64,000 nt of DNA from Lachnospiraceae bacterium (GCA_024683935.1 JAIKXV010000029.1:1-64000), one strand, 5' to 3'. Positions 25,051 through 34,261 are shown, counted from the stretch's first letter. Made by a program: numbers and translations. Notes: generated by a model from the letters alone, not told the origin.

Positions 25051-26148
25051 TTATCGTATAGCTGCTGGGGGGCCTCCGGAACGGCCGCCACCACCATGGC
25101 CACCGTCCCTGCCATGATCACCGCTGTCCGTCCTGCTGCCGTTATCTCCGGGATTTCCTCCGTCATGAGTCTCATTTCCTCCTCCATCAGGCGGATTAAC
25201 TGTATCAGGGGGATTACCTCCGCCGCCATCAGGCGGATTTCCGGCATCCGGAGAATTGCCTCCATCATCAAAACGATCGTTATCGTTGCCAGGCGGATTA
25301 CTGCCACCGTTATCCGGCGCGGACGGGACATTTTCCGGGGAGTAGTTTGGAATGACTGACGGAACCTGCGTACCGTTCGAATCCTGCAGAATATCCGACG
25401 GGGGCTCAACTATTCCCGGATTCCGATTATCCTGCCGGTTCTCTGCAGGCGTTTCCGGCTTCTTCTCATCTGGCTGCTTAGCAGCCTCTTTCTTTTCATC
25501 CGCATCCTTATTTTCCCTTTCATCCGGGATAGTATCCTCCGTATTGCTTTCTGCCGGATCACTGTCGGGTAATGCCTCTTCTTCTGAAGGTATCTCATAT
25601 GAAGGCACCGTTTCATGGAGTTCTACCGGGGGCTGTTCTGAAGGCTGCAATGCAGTATCCATATTGTCTTCCGCCGGCTCTTCCACACTTTCTTTTTCAT
25701 TATTCGAATCAATGGTGTCATGGATGAGGTTAGAAACATAAGCCACATCTTTTCCGGCAAGGTCTTCCTCAAGACCCCTTAAGATCTTTTCTTCATTTTC
25801 ATCCGTTGAATTGATCTCCACAACTTTTCCGTAAATATTTACGCCAAGGGATACCGAAGTCCCGGAGGAAGCCGGAACGGTCCTGACCGGACATGCATAA
25901 CTTACCATTGCTCCCGAAAGCATAAGTGTCGCCAGGCAGGCAGCAGCTGAATAAGTAAAGCGGCGGTGGAATAGTATTGCAGAACGCTTCTTTACAGATT
26001 CAGCTGCCTTTTCCCCGGCATACTCATTTTCGAGCAGCTCCAGGACTGTTCCCTGCTCATAACCCTTGTCCTCAATATGGCACAAGCTTCCGTCCTTCAA
26101 AAGTACTGCAGCTTTATTCTCTTTTATCTTTAATACAACTGCTCTCAT
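25051..26148 (-). CDS. rsgI: RsgI-family anti-sigma factor with Pro/Gly-rich outside tail
   Basis: The 365-residue protein has the RsgI N-terminal anti-sigma domain (MRAVVLKIKENKAAVLLKDGSL, 1-55), one membrane helix (about 66-86) and a conserved post-membrane segment, SVSLGVNIYGKVVEINS. A long disordered exposed tail follows: acidic first, then rich in NPPDGGG-type units. In known RsgI proteins the post-membrane segment carries an Asn-Pro self-cleavage site before SxEL; here that place reads SSGTSVSLG, without Asn-Pro. No carbohydrate-binding domain is seen at the C-terminus. The ATG directly follows the sigI stop (TAAATG). Confidence 0.85.
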   Translation of the reverse strand: MRAVVLKIKENKAAVLLKDGSLCHIEDKGYEQGTVLELLENEYAGEKAAESVKKRSAILFHRRFTYSAAACLATLMLSGAMVSYACPVRTVPASSGTSVSLGVNIYGKVVEINSTDENEEKILRGLEEDLAGKDVAYVSNLIHDTIDSNNEKESVEEPAEDNMDTALQPSEQPPVELHETVPSYEIPSEEEALPDSDPAESNTEDTIPDERENKDADEKKEAAKQPDEKKPETPAENRQDNRNPGIVEPPSDILQDSNGTQVPSVIPNYSPENVPSAPDNGGSNPPGNDNDRFDDGGNSPDAGNPPDGGGGNPPDTVNPPDGGGNETHDGGNPGDNGSRTDSGDHGRDGGHGGGGRSGGPPAAIR

Positions 26149-26859
26149 TTAATCCAAAAATGCTCCTATGCCTTCGTAATCTCCATCCTTCACGAGTATC
26201 GAAGCCAGTATATATTTTCTGTGCCTGTCAAAAGTTTTCCTGTTCATGCTGCTTCTTAAAAGCATTTCTTTTACAGGAAGGCTCTTTTTCTTCCGGAAAA
26301 GCTCTGTTAGCGGCGGCGGATCAAAAAACCGCTTTATCAGATCTGTGCAGGCCGTTTTTGTTTTTTCAGACTTCGGGGAATACTCAGGTAGTTCAAAAAG
26401 TTCAATACCGTATTCCGACAGTTCCTGCTCCAGGGCTTCAATCTCGTATTTTAAATTGTGGTCAGTGTAAACTGCTGTCTTACGGTTCAGTTCTTCCCTG
26501 AGCTTTATGCTGCCGGGATCTTCGTAATCCACATCTCCTGAAAAAGAAGCGGGGTCTGTAAGGAGCTCCCTGTCTCTGTAATTTTTCTTTCTGACATCAT
26601 CCAGTATCCTGCTTCTTATGACACGTGCGGCATAATTCCAGAAAGGACCCTTATCTTCGTCATAAGAATCAACCGCCTCCGAAACAGCAAGCATAGCAAC
26701 GGAAAACTCATCATCACTGTCCGAAACCGTGCGTTTTAATATATGCGCCGTAAGGCGCAGAATGTGTGTCTGCTCCGAACTCAGAAACAGATTCTTCTTT
26801 TCTACGCTTTCTTTCGCCCTGACCGCTCTATAGTTTTCGTCAGCCCTGTTATCATTCAT
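26149..26859 (-). CDS. sigI: RNA polymerase sigma factor SigI
   Basis: The 236-residue protein resembles SigI: a sigma-70 region 2-like part (EFSVAMLAVSEAVDSYDEDKGPFWNYAARVIRSRILDDVRK) and a C-terminal SigI domain (KEMLLRSSMNRKTFDRHRKYILASILV). In Clostridia SigI factors are freed when RsgI senses polysaccharide and then switch on glycoside hydrolase genes. It heads an operon with rsgI and a GH13 lipoprotein. The start has no Shine-Dalgarno site; a TATAAT lies 7 nt upstream, and a SigI-like promoter lies further upstream. Confidence 0.85.
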   Translation of the reverse strand: MNDNRADENYRAVRAKESVEKKNLFLSSEQTHILRLTAHILKRTVSDSDDEFSVAMLAVSEAVDSYDEDKGPFWNYAARVIRSRILDDVRKKNYRDRELLTDPASFSGDVDYEDPGSIKLREELNRKTAVYTDHNLKYEIEALEQELSEYGIELFELPEYSPKSEKTKTACTDLIKRFFDPPPLTELFRKKKSLPVKEMLLRSSMNRKTFDRHRKYILASILVKDGDYEGIGAFLD

Positions 26860-26865
26860 ATAACG

Positions 26866-26970
26866 ATTATAACATTATTTCATGTATATTAGTACGTCAA
26901 CAGTCCCTGGATTTTTGGGGGTATAAAATATTATTTCTTTTACCCCGAAATCCGGACTGCTCACTCCGTA
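26866..26970. promoter_or_regulatory. divergent SigI-like promoters between sigI and the beta-helix gene
   Basis: Minus strand: ACCCCC (26917-26922), 20 nt, CGTA (26893-26896). Plus strand: ACCCCG (26942-26947), 19 nt, CGTA (26967-26970). Both elements are followed by similar spacers (AAAAATCC-GGGACTG and AAATCCGGACTG). SigI promoters are known for an A/C-rich -35 with a CCCC run and a CGNA-type -10, so this pair suggests that sigI activates itself and the divergent gene. A housekeeping-like TATAAT (26866-26871) also precedes sigI. Confidence 0.5.
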
Positions 26971-27006
26971 TTACAGATCAACGAAAAACTGTTACGGAGG
27001 TTTCAC

Positions 27007-29718
27007 ATGGATAAGATGATCAAAAAACTGCTTGTTGCACTAATTACAGCATCACTTACTTTTACCGGCACATCACTCGCCATATTCGCAGAGGAAGTCC
27101 CGGACACGGACATCTCAGAAACTGTGTCCGGAGATGATTATACTGTGACTGTTGATGCGAATGACGATGACTCTGTGACTGTCGGTACGGATGACGATGA
27201 CTCTGTGACTGTCGGTACGGATGACGATGACAGGATAATAGAAGAACCCATATCCATCAATAAGGTAAGGTCCCTTACAACTACTAGATCTGCCTTATCA
27301 GGAACGGTGATCCTCACCTTTGACGGAACGGATATATCAGCCTCTGACGGTAATACTTACACTGCGGTGCAGGATTCTGACGGGGATTATTATCTGGAAA
27401 TCCAGGATGGAAACTATGTACTCAAAGGAACAGCAGAAGGTATTTATCTATCTGTATCAAACGGATCTACTGCAGACATCGAACTTAGTATGCTTACAGT
27501 AAATAATGATGGTGTTAAAAGCGCATTTATTACAGCCGCAAAATCCACCACTGTAAATATCAGCCTGAGCGGCGTATCAGAAGTAAATGGCGGTGCCGGC
27601 TTCGTATCGCAAAAGAAAAGCTCGACTCTTAATATATCCGGCAGCGGCTCCCTCACCGTAGACAGCCCCACGGAAGACGCTATCAGAACAAAGGGAACCA
27701 TGAATCTTTCAGGCGGAAAGCTCACGCTCTCAAACTGTCTTGAGGACGGAATACAGGCTGAGGATCTTTATATTTCCGGCGGAATCATAAACATAGATAC
27801 ATACTATGCAGATGCTGCAACCGGATATTATGCAAAGGGTCAGTACTCGGCCGGCAGCTCTACCGCAAGCAATTACCTCTGGGAGTCCGGAGATACCATA
27901 AAGTATGAACGTATTAACGTCGACGCCGGAAGTCATAAGGGTATAAAGGTCGGAACCAAGGCAAAAACGTATGTTTTCAGTGACAGTGGCGGAGCCGTCT
28001 CTCCGGAAAGTGCCAGCGGCACCCTGAATATCAGCGGCGGCTCCATTAATATAGACACCAGAAGAACGGGATTAAAGGCCAATTCTCTTTCAACTTCCGG
28101 ATATACTGCAACATCTACAGGTGTATATATTATCGGTGCTCCCGATGATGCCATAAGCAGTAATAATGATATGGTCATAAGCGGCGGAGAGATATCCCTG
28201 TATTCTGCCGATGACGGCCTGGCAGCAATGAACAGCCTTTCTATCAGCGGTTCTGCCGCTGTTAATATATATTCCGCATACGAAGGGATCGAAAGCCGGA
28301 CCGTAAATATCGGTTCCTCCGGAAATCCCGTTGTAAATATATGGAGCTGTGACGACGGCATCAATACTTCAGGAAAAACCCTTACCTACACTTATGACAG
28401 TTATTCAGGATATGAATCTGACGAGGAGACAGGCTACACGAAGAAAACAGTATCCACAACCACCGGTAATGATCTGACGGTAAACGGTGGAACAGTAAAG
28501 GTATATATCGATTCTAACGGAACAAAGACCGCCTCTTTACCGAATGGAAGCCTTTCTGCATTAAAAACAGTGATTTACAGATCCTCCGGTGACGGTCTGG
28601 ACTGTAACGGAGCATTGACGCAAAACGGCGGTGAAATCTATGTTTACGGACAGTCTTCAGGCGATAACTCTCCAATAGACGCAAATGACGGCTTCACTTT
28701 TAATTCCGGAGCAAAAGTTGTCGGAGCCGGAACGGACGGCATGAATGAAGCAGCTCCGAAAAATGGCAGCGGCAAATACATCACATACGGAAGTGGCGGT
28801 AATGCTACGGGTAGTAATCCTCCTGCAATGCCGGACGAAAATATGATGACCACTAACAGCAATGATACGGAGATGGGGCTGGATTCAACAGGAAATGAAG
28901 GTACCCCGCCCGTTATGCCCGGTGCTAACAACGGCAACACTCCGCCCCAAATGCCGGGCGGTGATGAGACTCGGGGAACTTTCAATGCAGGGCAGTACTG
29001 GGTTGTAACCGACAGTAACAATATAGTTGTAGACTCCGGAAAGCTGGAGTATTCAGGATCATTCATCGTATATGGTTCGCTGCTTATAGAAAACGGATCA
29101 TACACTCTCTCGGTTTCAGACACAGATCCCGGGATCGGAAATACTTTTACGACTGTAAATGCAGCCGGAGATACCGTTCCTGTATCAGGAAGTTTTATGA
29201 TAGGTAATAACGAATATGTGTATTCATATACCGGCAGCGTGAGTTATAACGGCTTAAAGACCGGTCCGGATGTCTTTAGGATAAACGGACAGGAAGCAGG
29301 CACCGCCCTAAGTGGAAATGTGATCTTTAAAAAGATACGCTTAAAACAGAATAAAAATGTCGGTGAAGCATATGCCATACCGGTATTCAGGGCCGCTCGC
29401 GGCTCGGATTCTTCCACAAAAAAGGCTGTACGGACGATCAACAAATACTTTAAGTCCAATCCGCTGACCTTCAATATTACCGCCTGCGGACTAACAGACA
29501 AAACACTTAGCGGGAGTGCTGCATACAATAGCAAACGCGATAAATGGAGCTTTAATCTGAAAACAGATACCGGCGCCTCAAAACTTATAAAGCTGAAGTA
29601 CAAAAGAGACTTTACTGTTGTCGAAGATTCATATGATGCGGAAAAAGGTACTGTATTGATACAGGGATGCGGCAATTACTCAGGTTTGTCGGAACTGTCC
29701 GGAATAAATGAGAAATGA
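27007..29718 (+). CDS. secreted carbohydrate-binding beta-helix protein (Cthe_2159-like)
   Basis: The 903-residue protein has a signal peptide (KKLLVALITASLTFTGTSLAIFA) and an acidic repeat (a 10-residue unit around SVTVGTDDDD). Next comes a long right-handed beta-helix-like region with rungs such as STLNISGSGSLTVDS, SGGKLTLSNC and EDGIQAEDLYISGGIINID. These match the Cthe_2159 carbohydrate-binding family (PF14262), which binds calcium and plant polysaccharide. A Pro/Gly/Met-rich linker (NPPAMPDEN, TPPVMPGANNGNTPPQMPGG) precedes a C-terminal domain of unknown type. Ribosome site GGAGG-TTTCAC-ATG. Its position opposite sigI-rsgI suggests control by SigI. Confidence 0.8.
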   Translation: MDKMIKKLLVALITASLTFTGTSLAIFAEEVPDTDISETVSGDDYTVTVDANDDDSVTVGTDDDDSVTVGTDDDDRIIEEPISINKVRSLTTTRSALSGTVILTFDGTDISASDGNTYTAVQDSDGDYYLEIQDGNYVLKGTAEGIYLSVSNGSTADIELSMLTVNNDGVKSAFITAAKSTTVNISLSGVSEVNGGAGFVSQKKSSTLNISGSGSLTVDSPTEDAIRTKGTMNLSGGKLTLSNCLEDGIQAEDLYISGGIINIDTYYADAATGYYAKGQYSAGSSTASNYLWESGDTIKYERINVDAGSHKGIKVGTKAKTYVFSDSGGAVSPESASGTLNISGGSINIDTRRTGLKANSLSTSGYTATSTGVYIIGAPDDAISSNNDMVISGGEISLYSADDGLAAMNSLSISGSAAVNIYSAYEGIESRTVNIGSSGNPVVNIWSCDDGINTSGKTLTYTYDSYSGYESDEETGYTKKTVSTTTGNDLTVNGGTVKVYIDSNGTKTASLPNGSLSALKTVIYRSSGDGLDCNGALTQNGGEIYVYGQSSGDNSPIDANDGFTFNSGAKVVGAGTDGMNEAAPKNGSGKYITYGSGGNATGSNPPAMPDENMMTTNSNDTEMGLDSTGNEGTPPVMPGANNGNTPPQMPGGDETRGTFNAGQYWVVTDSNNIVVDSGKLEYSGSFIVYGSLLIENGSYTLSVSDTDPGIGNTFTTVNAAGDTVPVSGSFMIGNNEYVYSYTGSVSYNGLKTGPDVFRINGQEAGTALSGNVIFKKIRLKQNKNVGEAYAIPVFRAARGSDSSTKKAVRTINKYFKSNPLTFNITACGLTDKTLSGSAAYNSKRDKWSFNLKTDTGASKLIKLKYKRDFTVVEDSYDAEKGTVLIQGCGNYSGLSELSGINEK
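27145..27231 (+). repeat. 30-bp tandem repeat (2.9 copies) in the beta-helix gene
   Basis: A 30-bp unit beginning GTGACTGTCGGTACGGATGA occurs at 27175-27204 and again, short by three bases, at 27205-27231. A diverged copy at 27145-27174 precedes them. It encodes repeated DDDDSVTVGT-like peptides and stays in frame. Confidence 0.95.
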
Positions 29719-29817
29719 CCATTTCACAAATTGATCACAAGCCGGACAAAAAATGAACATGGATTACTGATAACCTTTTGCATTATCAGATGTAACACTT
29801 AAAACAGGAGGATAAAG

Positions 29818-31254
29818 ATGCATATAAAAAGCACATTGATGAAGGCAGCCGGGTTATTAACGATCCTGTCTCTTACGGTGATTTCAGGCGGCTGCGGTAC
29901 TGCAACGGTTAAATTAGCTTCTGGAACAGACAGTAAGCTTATAGAGAACAGCTCTGACGGAGAACACGCAATAACAGCAGACGGAGAAGATGACAGCTAT
30001 ATCGGCACAAAGGTCAGAAAGACCGGCAAATCTGAAGGCGATGAGGCAGATTTCTACGGAGAGAATTCTGCGATCTTTGCAACAAACGGTGCCAGGCTCA
30101 CGCTTAAAGACATGGATATAGAAACTGACGGAACCCACGCAAATGCCGTCTTCAGTTATGGCGAAGAGACTACAGTCAGCATCTCGGATTCCGTGATAAA
30201 TACAAAAGGCAGCTGCTCCGGCGGACTCATGACCACCGGCGGCGGAACCATGAATGCTGAAAACCTGGAGATCAATACAAAAGGTAATTCATCTGCGGCT
30301 ATCCGTTCAGACAGGGGCGGCGGTACCGTCAATGTGACCGGCGGAACTTACACCACCTCCGGCAAAGGCTCTCCGGTCATTTACTCAACGGCGGATATCA
30401 CAGTAAACAGTTCCACCCTTACCTCCAATGCCTCTCAGGGAGTTGTAGTAGAGGGAAAGAACAGCGTGACCCTTAATGACGTGGACCTTACAGCACTCAA
30501 CAACACCAAAAACAGTGATAAATCCGATTGCTATCAGGCGGTAATGATCTATCAGTCCATGTCCGGTGATGCTGACGAAGGGGTTGCTTCCTTTACAATG
30601 AACGGTAGTACACTGACAAATAAAAACGGGGACATATTTTTTGTAAACAACACCAAAGCAGAAATCAGCTTAAAATCTTCTGATATCATCAATGAGGATG
30701 AAAGTGGCGTTTTCCTGCGTGCTGCTGCAGCAGGCTGGGGAAATGCCGGTTCTAACGGCGGCCACGTTGATATGACTGCGGAAGAACAGACTATCAACGG
30801 GGACATGCTGATAGACGATATATCAAGCCTGAATCTCTCTCTGAAAGATACCTCTTCATTTAATGGGGCGATAAACCCTGAGGGTAAGGAAGGCGATATT
30901 TATGTCGAATTATCCGGAGATTCAAAATGGACACTGACTGCTGATTCATACATTTCTTCCCTTACCTGTGAAACAGGTTCCATAGATCTTAACGGACACA
31001 AGCTGTACGTAAACGGCGAAGAATATAAGGAAGGAAGCTCTTCAACCGGAGAAGCCATAGAAGTAGAATCCACAACGACCGGCCGTCCCGAAGGTGCCCC
31101 TCCTGACGGTCAGGGCGGCCCCGGGGGTAATCCTCCTAAGGGAAACCCTCCCGAAGGCACGGAAAAGCCGGAAAGCACACCTCCTGACGGCGTGAAAAAA
31201 CCGGATGGCAGCCGTTCCGCCGGGATGCCTCCTGAAAAGAAAGAAAACGGGTGA
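29818..31254 (+). CDS. surface beta-helix lipoprotein with Pro/Gly tail
   Basis: The 478-residue protein has a hydrophobic signal ending VISGGC, a weak lipobox with likely Cys26, then short repeated beta-strand motifs (TVNVTGGTYTTSGKGSPVIYS, DITVNSSTLTSNASQGVVVEG) typical of a right-handed beta-helix, adhesin-like. The last 60 residues are low-complexity (PPDGQGGPGGNPPKGNPPEG), like the tails of the RsgI and the preceding protein. It follows the 903-residue protein by 99 nt with a perfect AGGAGG. Ligand unknown; the neighbourhood suggests cell-surface glycan binding. Confidence 0.7.
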   Translation: MHIKSTLMKAAGLLTILSLTVISGGCGTATVKLASGTDSKLIENSSDGEHAITADGEDDSYIGTKVRKTGKSEGDEADFYGENSAIFATNGARLTLKDMDIETDGTHANAVFSYGEETTVSISDSVINTKGSCSGGLMTTGGGTMNAENLEINTKGNSSAAIRSDRGGGTVNVTGGTYTTSGKGSPVIYSTADITVNSSTLTSNASQGVVVEGKNSVTLNDVDLTALNNTKNSDKSDCYQAVMIYQSMSGDADEGVASFTMNGSTLTNKNGDIFFVNNTKAEISLKSSDIINEDESGVFLRAAAAGWGNAGSNGGHVDMTAEEQTINGDMLIDDISSLNLSLKDTSSFNGAINPEGKEGDIYVELSGDSKWTLTADSYISSLTCETGSIDLNGHKLYVNGEEYKEGSSSTGEAIEVESTTTGRPEGAPPDGQGGPGGNPPKGNPPEGTEKPESTPPDGVKKPDGSRSAGMPPEKKENG

Positions 31255-31265
31255 CACACTCGTTC

Positions 31266-31294
31266 TTGTATTTTTCCCCTTTACGCGATAGAAT
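31266..31294 (+). promoter_or_regulatory. promoter of the inositol-monophosphatase-like gene
   Basis: -35 TTGTAT (31266-31271), 17 bp, -10 TAGAAT (31289-31294), right after the beta-helix lipoprotein stop. Confidence 0.45.
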
Positions 31295-31347
31295 GGGGGC
31301 TGTGTGATGTGAAGCAACCATTTTACCGCGAAGGCAGGGAACAGTCC

Positions 31348-32142
31348 ATGAGTGAATTATTAGAGAAAATATGCGATACCGCAAAGGATGCGGGAAAAAT
31401 AATACTTGAAGGATCGGAAAAGATCCGGACCCTTAAGATCGAAAATAAAGCCGGCCACGGAAACTATGTGACGGAATACGATTCCAAGGTGCAGAAGTTC
31501 CTGGTGTCCAGGCTTTCTGAAATTCTCCCCGAGGCCAATTTTGTGGGAGAAGAAAACGGACAGGAGATATTTAAGGACGAGTACGCAAAGGGTTTCACCT
31601 TTGTTATCGATCCTATAGACGGCACCACCAACTTTATCAAGGGCTGGAATGAAAGTGTTACCAGTATCGGCCTTCTGAAGGACGGTGCCCCTTACATCGG
31701 AGTCATCTACAATCCCTATTCCGACCTGCTGTACTACGCGGAAATCGGTGAGGGCGCCTATCTTAACGGTGAAAGGATTCACACCTCCGAGGATCCCCTG
31801 GAGGAGACCATAATAATAATGGGAACCTCTCCCTATTATCCTGACCTTTCCGACAAGTGCTTTGTCCTCGGACGTGAAGCTGTAAAGCACGGCATAGACA
31901 TCCGCAGAGGCGGCAGCGCAGCCACGGATCTCTGCCGACTGTCCTCCGGACAGGCCGGTATGTTTTTTGAACTGACTCTCGGACTCTGGGACTATGCCGC
32001 AGGAGCCGCCATTCTCCTCGAAGCAGGCGGCGAGATAATGGATATCAAGGGTAATCCCCTGAATTTCAGAACTGCATCTTCCGTAGTGGCTCTTTCAAAG
32101 GGTGTCAGTAGAACTCAAGCGGCGTGGGTCTTTGATACCTAA
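31348..32142 (+). CDS. inositol-monophosphatase family protein
   Basis: The 264-residue enzyme has the metal/phosphate motif DPIDGTTNFIKGW, an earlier GEENG, and the C-terminal WDYAAGAAILLEAGG of the inositol monophosphatase/SuhB fold. It removes phosphate from myo-inositol phosphate or related sugar/nucleotide phosphates; exact substrate open. I prefer ATG 31348 (MSELLEKICDTAKDAGKII) over a GTG at 31309, although its ribosome site (AGGCAGGGA) is mediocre. The 3' end overlaps the neopullulanase gene convergently by 38 bp. Confidence 0.88.
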   Translation: MSELLEKICDTAKDAGKIILEGSEKIRTLKIENKAGHGNYVTEYDSKVQKFLVSRLSEILPEANFVGEENGQEIFKDEYAKGFTFVIDPIDGTTNFIKGWNESVTSIGLLKDGAPYIGVIYNPYSDLLYYAEIGEGAYLNGERIHTSEDPLEETIIIMGTSPYYPDLSDKCFVLGREAVKHGIDIRRGGSAATDLCRLSSGQAGMFFELTLGLWDYAAGAAILLEAGGEIMDIKGNPLNFRTASSVVALSKGVSRTQAAWVFDT

Positions 32143-34222
32143 GCAGTACCCCTCCGGTCCGGGGAACGCTGATCATCAGTTTTCCCCGTTTCACCTCATA
32201 TTCCATGGTCTCTGTAGTAAATCCCGTGTCTGAAGTGAGAAGAAGCCTCTTTATCCGGCATTCCGCAGGGATGCCGGTCATCCATACATCTCCGCACCAT
32301 TCTATATCATAGTTATTATTATTCAATATGATGACTGAGGCGCCGTTTCTGTTGAATCTGGCAAAGGACAGCACGCCCTTTTCATCACCCTCCGGCAGAA
32401 GCGGTATCAGGCTGCCTGCGAGAAATTCCTTATTTTCCTTATGTATCCTTATGCAGGCCCTGTGAAAATCTATAAGCTCAAAATCCTCATTTCCCCAGGG
32501 GTAGGTACGTCTGTTGTCCGGATCGGTAAAACCGCAGACCCCGGCCTCATCTCCGTAATATATCGTGGGTGCGCCCTGCCAGGTCATCTGGAAAAGCACT
32601 GCCTCCCTCATTACAGCCTTATTTACTCCTTCTTCGGCAGCAAGGGATCCCAGCTTGTCCACTCTGCCGACCCTGTGGTTTGTCCTGGTCAAAAACCTGG
32701 AATGGTCATGGTTTGACAGCTCATTCATTGCGCAGAGTCCCGATCCGCCGGCGAACTGCCTGCGGTGAGCCCTCATCGCTCCCCAGAAGGCATCGGTATT
32801 ATTCATCAGGTCCTGCCGGTATTCGTCGGAGTGCTTCTGCATTCCGGTCAGAAACCAGCTGATGGGCTCCATAAAAGCATCATAGTTCATTACGGTGTCC
32901 CATTCCCCGTTCACGATCCAACTTTCCGCGTCCCCGTAATGCTCTGCAAGGACAATGGCATCCGGATTCGCTTCCCTTACGGCCTTTCTGAAATCATGCC
33001 AGAATTTGTGGTTGAATTCGGGAGTGTGCCCGAGATCCGCAGCCACGTCAAGCCTCCAGCCGTCGGCACTGTAGGGCGGGGAAACCCATTTTTTTGCAAT
33101 GCCCATTATATAGTCATACAGCTTTGGTGAATCTTCGTAATTCAGTTTCGGCAGGGTCTCATGTCCCCACCAGCCGTCATAGGTACTGTTATCAGGCCAC
33201 TTCTTATCGTCAAAAAAGCGGAAGAATGAACGATAGGGGCTGTTTTCGCTTACATAAGCCCCGCTTTCGTATCCTTCCTCATTTTCATATATCTTTTCCC
33301 TGTCAAGCCACTTGTTAAAGGATCCGCAGTGATTGAAAACTCCGTCGATGATGACGCGTATCCCCATGCCGTGGGCCTTCTGCACCAGTTCCGCAAAAAG
33401 TGCATTGCTGGCTTCCAGATTTCTGATCCCCGTAACCCTTTTTATATATTTGGTGGCATAGCGGTTTTCAGTGGAATCACCGAGACACTCTCCGCCGTCC
33501 TCCAGTATGACGCCGTAATGCGGATCTATGTAGTCATAGTCCTGGCTGTCATATTTGTGATTGGAAGGAGATACGAAAAGGGGATTCAGGTACAGGACAT
33601 CTATCCCCAGCTCCTGGAAGTATGGCAGCTTGTCTATTATTCCCTTCAGATCTCCGCCATAGAAACGTCTGACGTCCATGCTGTTCGGAGGGGAATTCCA
33701 GTCCTCCACCCTTTCGGAATAGCCGCCAAGATAGTAGTATTCATGATCCTTTACATCATTGGATCTGTCTCCGTTACAGAAGCGGTCGGTGAATATCTGG
33801 TACATCACCGCACCATAGCTCCACTCCGGAGTCTTGATGCCGGGAACCAGCTTGTATTCATCACGGCAGCCCCCGGTTCCTTCCAGACCGCTCCTGCCGT
33901 ATGAAAGACAGATATTCCCGGATTCCATTTCGAAATGATAAAAGAAGGGCTTATCCTCTACATTGACATGGCCTTCATAAAAATCAAAATTCCCCTCTGA
34001 GGAGATCTTCGTCATCTTATGGCGGCCTCCCCTTTCGGAGATATAAACGTCGTCTACATTGTTTCTGCCGGTACGGAAGCGAAGGGTAACCGAAGAAAAG
34101 GGCTCAGGCTCCATAGGGAATACATAGTCCGCAGTCATATCCGCATAGAACGCCTTGTAATTCAATACCGGGCGCATGGATATCAGATATATGAGATTGT
34201 CCCGTATCCTGTTTTCAGTCAT
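32105..34222 (-). CDS. GH13 neopullulanase/cyclomaltodextrinase-type alpha-glycosidase
   Basis: The 705-residue protein has an N-terminal beta-sandwich like CBM34 (about 20-130), then a GH13 barrel: region around GVFNHCGSFNKWL (294-306), nucleophile Asp392 in DGWRLDVAADLGH, acid/base Glu427 in VLAEHYGDAESW, and Asp506 in ELSNHDHSR. There is no signal peptide, so it works inside the cell on imported maltodextrins or cyclodextrins. It complements the secreted GH13 enzyme 9 kb away. Start by first ATG with a weak ribosome site (AAAGTGAAG). It is probably monocistronic. Confidence 0.9.
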   Translation of the reverse strand: MTENRIRDNLIYLISMRPVLNYKAFYADMTADYVFPMEPEPFSSVTLRFRTGRNNVDDVYISERGGRHKMTKISSEGNFDFYEGHVNVEDKPFFYHFEMESGNICLSYGRSGLEGTGGCRDEYKLVPGIKTPEWSYGAVMYQIFTDRFCNGDRSNDVKDHEYYYLGGYSERVEDWNSPPNSMDVRRFYGGDLKGIIDKLPYFQELGIDVLYLNPLFVSPSNHKYDSQDYDYIDPHYGVILEDGGECLGDSTENRYATKYIKRVTGIRNLEASNALFAELVQKAHGMGIRVIIDGVFNHCGSFNKWLDREKIYENEEGYESGAYVSENSPYRSFFRFFDDKKWPDNSTYDGWWGHETLPKLNYEDSPKLYDYIMGIAKKWVSPPYSADGWRLDVAADLGHTPEFNHKFWHDFRKAVREANPDAIVLAEHYGDAESWIVNGEWDTVMNYDAFMEPISWFLTGMQKHSDEYRQDLMNNTDAFWGAMRAHRRQFAGGSGLCAMNELSNHDHSRFLTRTNHRVGRVDKLGSLAAEEGVNKAVMREAVLFQMTWQGAPTIYYGDEAGVCGFTDPDNRRTYPWGNEDFELIDFHRACIRIHKENKEFLAGSLIPLLPEGDEKGVLSFARFNRNGASVIILNNNNYDIEWCGDVWMTGIPAECRIKRLLLTSDTGFTTETMEYEVKRGKLMISVPRTGGVLLRYQRPTPLEFY

Positions 34223-34261
34223 GCTTCACTTTCAAAATACAGCTTGAAATATCAATAAAAC

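Noticed and set aside
25038..25409. 123-codon frame within rsgI
   Set aside because: Same-strand shadow of the Pro/Gly repeat region with no ribosome site.
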